Of a stretch of 27,294 nt of DNA, positions 20,033-27,294 are shown piece by piece (within the stretch, counting starts at the first letter, position 1; each line of letters opens with the position of its first letter). Below the pieces are notes generated by a model, which was given only the letters and a program-made list of their open reading frames with translations, had not been told where the DNA came from and made no database searches. The translations under genes were made by a program, and so were the position numbers. Origin of the DNA: Auxenochlorella pyrenoidosa (taxonomy: Eukaryota; Chlorophyta; Trebouxiophyceae; Chlorellales; Chlorellaceae); contig KQ482041.1 in assembly GCA_001430745.1 (NCBI GenBank), positions 913,598 through 940,891 on the forward strand, read 5' to 3'.

Positions 20033-22853
20033 ATGCCGCGCATTCGGTCTCAGGCTGCAGCAGCTGCCGCGGCAGCGCAGCTAGCCGAGCAGCGCGATCA
20101 ACAACTTGCGGCAGCGGTCGGCGGCCTGGAGTTGACGGGCAGCGGGTGAGCTGCCCAGTGCTGGCTGGAGACTTGCAGGCATGCAGCGGCTCTTTCGTTA
20201 TTTGCCTGAATGAATTTCCTGTCAATTTGATGCCTGCACTTTTGTGCACGCAGGTGCGGCGCAAACGGCAGCGTGGTGGATGCCGTCGTCGACAGCTTTG
20301 CCGGCGGCCGCAGCCTCCGAGGATACGGTGCGCGGCCAGGGTGGCTTGTGGGGCGTACAGGATGTGTGCTGTCGCAAATATACAGGCCTTCTCCTCCAAG
20401 CTCAGACCTGGATGACACTTCACGCCTCTGCCAACCCCACCCTGCAAGTGCAGGCCACAACGCCAGAATCTTCGACCTGAGCTTCCACCCCTGCTCCGAC
20501 AGCCTGCTGGTGTCAGCGTCTGGTGAGCATGCAGCTGCTGCAAAGCCTAATGGTACTGCTCCACACCCGAGCTGTCCTGCCACGCTGAAAGAATGTATTG
20601 CAAGCAAGCACTCTTCTCGATGAAGCCCGCCCCAGCGTGCTCTGGCCCGCCATCCTGCTCCCCTCCCGCGCGCATGCACTAGACGACTGCACAGCGGGCG
20701 TGTGGCGGAGGCAGGCTGGCGGCACAGCAGCTGGCGGGCGCTACATGCAGGTTGCGGCTTTCCAGGGCCACGCAGACTCGGTCATGCGGGCGGCCTGGTC
20801 GCCAGATGGGCAGATGGTGGCGTCGGGTGAGCTTGGGCTTGGTGAGGCGCTGAGAAGGGCACGCAACGGCGCGGGTTGCACTTGCGGCCCCTGGCGCTGC
20901 ACACGCGGCCGCAGCATGGTGACGGCTCCTGTTTGCCGGCCCCTGCTTGCTGAGCTCTGCCGCAGGCTCCTCCGACGGGGTGGTCTGCCTGTGGCATCCG
21001 CGCGTGGAGGCGCTCTCCTCGCGACACAACCTGGGCGCGGCGGGGGTGCAGCACCTGGCCTCCCTGGAGGTGCGTGTTCCAGCCAGTCACCCTGTGGACT
21101 TGCTGCCTTAAGCCCCCGGCTGCCCCACTGTGTTCCATAGGCGACTGCCAGCTGTGGACTTCCGTTTAGGCAGTGTTGCGCTGGGCCTGGCTGCTGCTGC
21201 TAGTGCTGGTGGTCAAACCAAACCCACGGTCAACTCCTTCCTGTAGGGCCACCCCGAGGAAGTGTATGCATGCGTCTTCCTGCCCAGCACCAGCAGTGGC
21301 GGCACCGAGAGCAGCAGCGGCGCTGGCGGCCAGTCGCAGCGGTTGGTCACCGCCAGCGGGGAGTCCCTCTTCCTCTGGGACCTCGCGACACAGCGACAGC
21401 TGCAGCAGGTGCCGCCGCCGCCGCTGCCAGCTGGCGTTGGAGGCGCGAGCGACCATGGTGCGGGGCTGGTGTCGCAGGCAGGGGTGCTGCAAGGCATCAG
21501 TGCAGGCAGGGCGTCTGTGGATGGCGTGCATGTGCTTGGCCCGCCGGCAACCTCAGCTGAATCCTGTACAGCATGAAATATTGCGCGGCACCTGAGAGCA
21601 TGCTGCCTGCCGCCCATCCGGCGCCCCGCAGTTCCAGAGCGCTGGCGGCCGGGGTACCCATTCGGGGTGGCAGCACAGCCTGACGGGCCCCTCCTGGGCG
21701 CCGCCTGCAGCGACGGCCGGCTGCGGCTTTGGGCGAGGCAGGGCAGCGATGGCAGCATACAGCCGCTGTGCACGCTGCCCTGGAACCAGGTGGGTTGACG
21801 CGCCCCGGAGCCCTGCCCTGCCTGCTGACAGTCACTGGTGGGTGGGCATTGCCTGCGCCATGGGGCATCCTGCATGGCCGTTGCTGTGCTCTCTACAAAG
21901 CTGGTTTCACACTGCTGCACCAGCCGGCTGCCCTGCTAGCTGTCCCTTGCAGGCCATGGGAGCCGACTGCTGCTTTGGACCAGATGGGCTGTTCTGCGCG
22001 GTGTCAAAAGACGGCTCGGTGATCATGATGGTAAGGCTGTGCCGCCTGTTTGCGCTGTCCATCTGCTTCGCATCTGCATGCTGTCACCCTGCTTTTCCAG
22101 CTCGCCCTTTCCAGCCTCCTCCTCTCCCACTGCATTTCTTGCCTGCATGCACAGGTGCGACACGCTTCCCACCAGCCCCTGCAGGATGTTCGGCAAGGGA
22201 GCTGCCTGCAGCACCTGCAGCTGGAGGCGCCGCTGCTCTCCTGCACCCTGCTGCCCACGAGCGCTGCCACGAGCAGTGGGGGCCCTGGACAGTGCTTGGT
22301 GGCAGCTGGAGCCGACGGCGGCGTGCATTTCATCGACGTTGCTACGGGTGGGATGCAAGATGATTTCCCAACTTAAGTTCGCAGTCATTCAAAATGTTTC
22401 GGGACTGCCCACCAACAGCAAGGCTGGGGTCGCGGTGCATGTTGGCGCTGTCGCATGGCTTGGCGAAGCCTGCACCTGCTGCCACCTGTGCAGGGAAGGT
22501 GGCAAGCCTTTTTCCAGAGGCGGGGCCGGCGCGGCCGCTGCTGTGTGCATCGCTGTCGGCCGACGGCGCCTCGCTGGCAACCTCAGGTGGGCGACTCAGG
22601 GGCTGGCAAGCCTGCCCGACTGGGCCGCCTTGGTTTGAGCCTAGAACCAGCACCTAATGCGCGACTCACTAAGCGCAGGCATGCTTGCTGCTGAGTGTCC
22701 CCAGCTCTGTTCTGTGTCTGTGCAGGAGAGGCGGTTGTGCTCCAAGATGACGACATGCCTGGCGCGCAGCAGGGCGCGCCAGCGGCACCAGGGCACCGAC
22801 CCCCACCCAAGTGGTCCCCCATCCACATCTGGCAGCGCTGCGGGGTGGCTTAG
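20033..22853 (+). CDS. WD40-repeat beta-propeller protein
   Basis: Eleven exons (20033-20145, 20254-20327, 20454-20522, 20683-20826, 20966-21069, 21247-21457, 21632-21789, 21953-22030, 22155-22347, 22494-22586, 22726-22853) encode 454 residues, all in phase. An N-terminal Ala/Gln-rich stretch (MPRIRSQAAAAAAAQLAEQ) leads into WD repeats: GHNARIFDLSFHP...SASDDCTAGVW (from ~62), GHADSVMRAAWSPDGQ...SGSSDGVVCLW (~114-144), GHPEEVYACVFLP...LFLWDL (from 169), GAACSDGRLRLWARQ (~255-270), CCFGPDGLFCAVSKDGSVIMM (~295-316), CLVAAGADGGVHFIDVATG (~363-382) and PLLCASLSADGASLATSG (~394-412). That is about six or seven blades, enough for one propeller. WD40 proteins are scaffolds, so the partner cannot be inferred. 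The tail (PPPKWSPIHIWQRCGVA) is Pro-rich. I do not recognise a named orthologue. Confidence 0.85.
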
Positions 22854-23198
22854 GCGGCCTGCATGGCTCATCTGGCCCTTGACTGAGAGAGAGAGAGAGA
22901 GAGACAGAGAGGGACTGTTGACAAGGAGCGACTTTCCGCATTCCTTTTTCGGTGCAGTACTGAATCATTTGGAACAATGAGAAAAACTGGATAGATGAAA
23001 GGATGCGCTGCGAGTTTGATGGGCAGCAGGGGTAAGACAGCAGGATAAGGAATCGACAAGTGCAAGCAGGCAGGTTGGAGAAACTGCAAGAGGAGGGTAC
23101 TGGGGCCAACGTGGAAAGGACAGCAGAGGAGCAAGGCCCAAAAATATGCTAGCTTCTAGGAGTGTGCTAGTTCTGCAATGCCGGAACTTTGCGCAGCG
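22854..23198. other. Intergenic between convergent WD40 and GH16 genes
   Basis: 345 bases between the two stop codons. It is relatively AT-rich for this locus and carries a GA microsatellite. Neither strand has TGTAA here, so the two transcripts may overlap at their 3' ends or use other signals. No coding exon is supported. Confidence 0.6.
22885..22912 (+). repeat. GA dinucleotide microsatellite
   Basis: Ten GA units at 22885-22904 followed by an imperfect extension (CAGAGAGGG). It lies in the shared 3' region of the convergent WD40 and GH16 genes. Confidence 0.9.
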
Positions 23199-25833
23199 CT
23201 ACTGGGCAGCAGCCCCGTCGGGGGTGGCCCACACGCGCACATACTGGACTGCCATCGTGGCGGGGAAGGGCGTGTCTGCTGTGGGGTTGCCCGGCCAGTT
23301 GCCGCCAACCGCCAGGTTCCTGCGGCCGCAAGGAGCGCAGCAACGGGGCTGGGGGCGGGTGGGGGGGGAGGGGGCCCTTGCGCAGCGACGGCCACTAGGG
23401 CCTGCAGCACATTGCCCTTTTTCACCAACAGCTGCACCGCATGCTGCTGCACACATCGGCCCCCTGCCAAACTCTGTTCAAGGCACGCCCTGCATGCTCG
23501 CGACTCACAGTATGAGGTTGAAGGGGGCATCGAAGGGCGCCTCGGGCGAGGCGCCCGCTGCGCCCGTGAACCAGCCATTCTCCGGATCCAGCTTGCGGCT
23601 GACGAACCTCCTGCACACCGTGCCATCCACGGTAACTGGGGCAGGGGCAGGGAAGGAGCAGGTGGCATGAGAAGAAGCGCAGCAGACCACAGGGCCCAAG
23701 GCAGGCCCTGCCCGACCCAGACCGGCCCTGCAGCAAGATGCCGGACGCCGCAGCTGCGCCCTGCCGGAGTAACCCTCGTTCCCCTCACTCGTGATGGCAT
23801 CGCCCTCCCAGTCCAGGGCGTACACGTGGGGGCCGTCGGAGAAGGGCTGCCCGCTGGGCTGCTGCACCGCTGCGTCTGCCACGGTGTTCTGTGGGTCTGC
23901 GGCATGGGGGACATTTGGCGGAGCAGGGGCGCAGGTCTGTGGGCCAAGGGGGGACAAGGCCCAGTTTATGGCAACCAGGCAACAGCGATGAGCGCAGGCG
24001 TATTCACGGAGAGTGTTCCCAGCAGCGCGCAGCGAACACCAGCAGGCATGCACGCACACTGGTTGCCGTAGTGCAGGCCACACGTGGAGTTCGTCATGCC
24101 GTCAATCAGCTCCATGATGTCGATCTGGAGCGGCGGCATGAGCAGGAGAGGCGGTCGGCTCAGCAAGAGCCGTGGAGCTGCCAGCGACAAGCAGGTGGCA
24201 GACATCTGCGGTCGGTGCAGCAGCGCGGCGCCTGGACATCCCAGCGCCCATGTGAGCATGCTGTTTTCCATTGCTGCCCAGGCGCCCGCATTGCTCACCT
24301 CCCCCGACATGGGCCAGCCGCCGTACTTGTCCTCTGCCGGCTGCAGCCAGAGCGCGGCCCAGAGGCCGGGGCCGCCCTGGGGCACCTGGATGCTTGCCTC
24401 GACGTGCACGCTGGCCGCGGTGCCGCCGCTGGGCAGCTGCAGGGTGAGGCGGCAGGGGAGAAGCGGGAGCGGCCTTCAGGTGGGGGCCTAAGCCTTGTGG
24501 TCACAGCTCGATCACCGTGGCAGGCAGTTGAAGGTGCGGCCGTGAACGCGGGCTCGCCCTGCAAAACAGACAGCCAGCTGACATCTAGCCTTTCAACAGC
24601 TGCAGAAGGGCTGGCCCAGCAGGTCTTGAAATCTGCCCGCTAGGTGGCCCCACCTGCATGCCGGGGTACACCCCCTGCTTGGTGCGCAGGCGGCCAGAGG
24701 TGTAGGAGCCCCCATCCTGCAGCGGCCCACGTGGGATGGTGCACAGTGATATGTGGCGGCACGGAGTCTGTGCTGGCACAGGCTGTCCCAGGCCAAGACA
24801 GGCACGCCGTTGGTGCACGCACGAGCCCGTCACCCCAGATAGTGGCTGCAGCCAAGGCCTGGAGCTGCCTACTTGCCTTGCGGGCGGTGATCAGCAGCTG
24901 GCCGTCCCGCACTTGCACGTTGTCCTGGCTGTTGGTGTATTGCTGCAAGGAGGCACAGCTTGGGGGACCCCGTGGTATGCGCGTGGGGATATGCGCCAGG
25001 AACAGTGGGTGCGCAGGCAGGTCATGCGCTCAGTGCAGCGAGCCTTGCCCACCACACAACCGCACCTGCAGCTGGCCGGCATCCACAGCGCTGGCCGGGG
25101 CGCCCAGGTCGTACGTCCAGACATTGCTGTCCAGCTGGCTGCCAGCAAAGTCGTCGCCCCACAATGCCACGCTCCCCGCCGGGACGGGGAATGATGCCGG
25201 CGGCGGTGCAGGCGGCAGCTGCGGGGGGGATGATGGCGGCAGCTGCACGGGCGCTGGCGACGGTCGCTGGGGCGGTGTTGGTGGCGGTACGACTGGCGGG
25301 GAGGCAGCAGGAGGCGCAGGTGCTGGTGGGCTGCTGGCAGGCGGGGGGCTGAGAGGGGGTGGCGCAGGGGCTGTGGGGCTGGGGCGCCCTGGGGGTGGCT
25401 GCGCTGCACGAGGCGGCGGCCTGAGGGCTGCAGGAGGCGGAGGTGGCACGCTGCTGCCACTCAAGCTGCCACCGTTGCCGCCGCTGCTGCTGCTCTTGCT
25501 CTTGTTGGCCTGCGTGACACCAACCACCACGGCCACTGTCACTGACAGAACAAGTACTGTCGCTGCGATTGCCACAGCTATCCGCGCTCGCCGGCTGAGC
25601 GCTGAGCTGCCGGTGCTGCTGCTCTGCGCAACAGCTGTGCTGCCAGCTGGGGCACCGGCTTCTTCATCGCTGGTAGAATACGCCAGCTTCTCAGGTGTAG
25701 ACAGTTTGCTCTCGACCCCAGCCGAGCTGCTGCGGCCTTGCAGCCGCACCGCCGCTTGCGCGCCGGTGGGCGGCAGCGGCGGGCGGCCGGTGCCCGCGAC
25801 TGCCCGGCTCAAGCTCCAAGCCTGGCCGCGCAT
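23199..25833 (-). CDS. Membrane-anchored GH16 beta-glucanase-like enzyme
   Basis: Exons 25833-25066, 24942-24877, 24716-24654, ~24577-24516, 24410-24299, 24124-24058, 23896-23789, 23635-23509 and 23319-23199 give about 497 residues. Residues 1-82 are cytosol-like. One membrane helix (IAVAIAATVLVLSVTVAVVVG, ~85-105) follows RRAR, suggesting type II topology. A Pro-rich stalk runs from 129 to 219. The GH16 domain starts near ALWGDDFAGSQLDSNVWTYD and continues with LLITARKDGGSYTSGRLRTK and GGPGLWAALWLQP. The catalytic block GEIDIMELIDG has Glu357 as nucleophile, Asp359 as helper and Glu362 as acid/base, with an intron right after Glu357. It ends with LNLAVGGNWPGNP and QYVRVWATPDG. GH16 enzymes cut or transfer beta-1,3/1,4-glucans, so a cell-wall role is inferred. 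The fourth exon's acceptor is uncertain: the nearer AG (24559) breaks the frame, while one at 24578 keeps it. Confidence 0.87.
24875..24876 (-). other. GC 5' splice site in GH16 gene
   Basis: AAG|GCAAGT after LLITARK joins in phase 0 to DGGSYTSGRLRTK, giving the continuous GH16 core expected for the family. The donor matches the GC-AG consensus exactly. Confidence 0.85.
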
Positions 25834-25838
25834 CGGTG

Positions 25839-25881
25839 GGATCTTAGATCCAATTGAGCGGCGGTCGTGGGCAATTGAGCG
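25839..25881 (-). repeat. Palindrome and direct repeats in GH16 leader
   Basis: GGATCT-T-AGATCC (25839-25851) is a 6-bp inverted repeat ending 5 bases before the GH16 ATG. CAATTGAGCG occurs at 25851-25860 and 25872-25881, and another CAATTG is at 25966-25971. These are possible regulatory elements on positional grounds only. Confidence 0.5.
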
Positions 25882-26423
25882 CCGGGGTTTCCGGCGGGTG
25901 AGCTCGCCCTGACGCGTAGCGACCTGCCAACCGCAGCGGCTCCAGGTCCTGTGCGGTTCTGGCGTCAATTGGCAGTTGTTTCAGGCGGATTACACAGGCG
26001 ACCGCGCTTGCAGGCACGGGGAGCCCTAGGAAGAACGCAAGCCTCGGTGCCAGCGGGACAGCTGCAGCCAGACGGCGAGTCGGGCGAAACGCGTCGGCGC
26101 CGATCGATGTTCGAGTGCGAGGGACAGCAAGTTGTTACAGGGTGCTTGGGGGCACCTGTGCCGTGGCGCGTGCATGCGGCGGGCGCCGCCATCCGGCGCC
26201 GCCTGAGCAGACGGAAGACGCGTTGGCAGCGCTGTCGCATCGTGTACCCCAACACTGTATCTACCCCGCTTCCCACTAGAAGTAGCCCTGCAGCAGGTGA
26301 CAGCAGATGGTGTCTGCACACTGAGACGGCGCTGGGGCCAAATGCCGTGCTGCCTGCCTGCAGCACTGCCTGCTACAGCACATCCATCAGGCAGTAGGAG
26401 GTGGTGTCCCGGTGGCCTGGTGG

Positions 26424-26461
26424 TGCCAGGGGCCCCAGTCCTGAAACTGGGGATCCTGGCG
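26424..26461. other. Strong hairpin in intergenic DNA
   Basis: Outer arms GCCAGG (26425-26430) and CCTGGC (26455-26460) pair perfectly, as do inner arms CCCCAGT (26433-26439) and ACTGGGG (26446-26452). Between them lie one G-U pair and one G-A mismatch, plus a flanking G-U, with a 6-base loop (CCTGAA). No gene or known RNA family accounts for it. Confidence 0.6.
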
Positions 26462-27142
26462 TGCAGCGGGCGGCAGCACCCATTGTGTTGGAACCGGGGG
26501 TCAAGTTGCTCCCTGGCAGTGGCACTCACGGTCTCATGACAGAGGGTCACCAGCCTCAGTGGCAGCGAACTGGGGGTCCCCGGCTCCTAATTGATGCCAC
26601 CTGACACCAGCCTCATCACGACCGCTAGTACTAATAAACTTAGCAGTGCCCACTGTTGCAGAACTGGTCCTTGGCAGATGCAAACCCTGCGTGGGGCCAC
26701 GGGCACCAAAAGCCCATAGCTTGGACCAGATTCGATTACCGGCTCACTCACAGACCAGCTGGCCCTGACCGAAACGTGCTCTGCTTGTCGTGTTGTGTTT
26801 TGGGTAGCCGCGCTTGCTGTCAGATTGTGGTGCTTCTCCCGCATGCTTCCATCCTCCGCTTGTGCACCAGAAGGCCACACCATTTTGTCCAAAAGGGAAA
26901 CAGGGATACCGAGCCTGTATGGCAGGGTAACATGTATCCCCACGTGCGTCTCAGGCTCACTGTTCACCCTTGCCTCAGCACGAACAAGACCTGCAGAAAA
27001 GCATCACCGCGGCTATCCCTCAGATGGCCCTGCATTGAGCGCTGCGCGGCGCCCTGATAACGCAAGCGCCCTGATATTGTGCCAGCAGCGGCATCCGGTA
27101 AGCTCTCTGGACATCCCACACAGTTTTACCCCTCCCTACAGC

Positions 27143-27294
27143 ATGCCAGTGACCCGCAGCCGCTCTGCCAGGGCTGCTCAGCAGCGGGCGAGCGCCTGGG
27201 GTTCTCTGCCCGCAGAGCTGCTGGCCCAGGTGTTCTGCTGCGCAGCATCTGCGCTCTCCATTGAGACTGGCCGGCCGCTGAACCTGCGAGGGGT
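27143..27294 (+). CDS. F-box-like protein, 5' end (partial)
   Basis: ATG at 27143 opens a frame that runs to the window edge: MPVTRSRSARAAQQRAS, then WGSLPAELLAQVFCCAAS. The LPAELLAQVF pattern matches the first helix of F-box and F-box/LRR proteins, which recruit substrates to SCF ubiquitin ligases. Such proteins are numerous in Chlorella-type genomes. Only about 50 residues are visible, so the rest of the protein is unknown. The frame is still open at 27294, and a donor could lie near the end. Confidence 0.5.
   Translation, partial: MPVTRSRSARAAQQRASAWGSLPAELLAQVFCCAASALSIETGRPLNLRG

Larger units (their letters stand above)
25834..27142. other. Intergenic between divergent GH16 and F-box-like genes
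   Basis: About 1.3 kb with no supported coding exon on either strand. The left end holds the GH16 5' leader with a palindrome and CAATTG repeats. The middle has a strong hairpin at 26424-26461. Near 26620-26640 there is a short AT-rich stretch (ctaataaactta), and the right end should hold the promoter of the gene starting at 27143. Short open frames have no recognisable domain. Confidence 0.5.

Noticed and set aside
24644..25912. 422-codon plus-strand open frame rich in Gly
   Set aside because: It is the complement of the GH16 Pro-rich stalk (CCN codons read as GGN). The minus strand carries the conserved GH16 motifs.
1..27294. Mobile element, phage, defence or CRISPR-type system
   Set aside because: No reverse transcriptase, transposase, integrase, terminal repeats or spaced direct repeats were found. 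All recognisable genes are ordinary intron-rich algal nuclear genes.

Overview
This window looks like nuclear DNA of a GC-rich green alga, most likely a Chlorella-like trebouxiophyte. Coding is broken into many short exons (33 to about 770 bases). I could chain about 65 introns, nearly all GT...AG, with reading phase preserved across every join in seven of the eight multi-exon genes; the GH16 gene needs one inferred acceptor. Several genes have a TGTAA near their 3' ends, the usual polyadenylation signal of green algae. There are no operons, ribosome binding sites, insertion sequences, phage genes or CRISPR arrays. High GC leaves very long open frames on the antisense strand, and most open frames here are such shadows.

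Layout. 19-800 (+): 3' end of a long-chain polyprenyl (solanesyl-type) diphosphate synthase. 2028-5256 (+): unrecognised 443-500 aa protein, possibly an organelle outer-membrane beta-barrel. 5713-10196 (-): major facilitator superfamily transporter in 16 exons, 5' end unresolved. 11118-13569 (-): complete secreted FAS1 (fasciclin) protein, 326 aa. 14140-16275 (-): plastid-targeted metallo-beta-lactamase-fold protein, 344 aa, with a degenerate metal motif. 16487-19619 (+): RlmI-type PUA plus SAM methyltransferase, 564 aa. 20033-22853 (+): WD40-repeat protein, 454 aa. 23199-25833 (-): membrane-anchored, proline-rich GH16 glucanase-like enzyme, about 497 aa. 27143-27294 (+): start of an F-box-like protein cut by the window edge.

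The genes do not form one pathway. Two local relationships stand out. The metallo-beta-lactamase-fold gene and the methyltransferase gene are divergent, with 211 bases between start codons, and both proteins have organelle-type N termini. The WD40 and GH16 genes converge with 345 bases between stop codons and no TGTAA on either strand there. The FAS1 protein and the GH16 enzyme are both expected at the cell surface or wall.

I found no new multi-gene system such as a defence island, mobile element or biosynthetic cluster. The points most worth checking are four GC-AG introns that phase and frame force, the unidentified gene at 2028-5256 with its stop-free final intron, the degenerate lactamase motif, the low-complexity insert in the methyltransferase, and a strong unexplained hairpin at 26424-26461.
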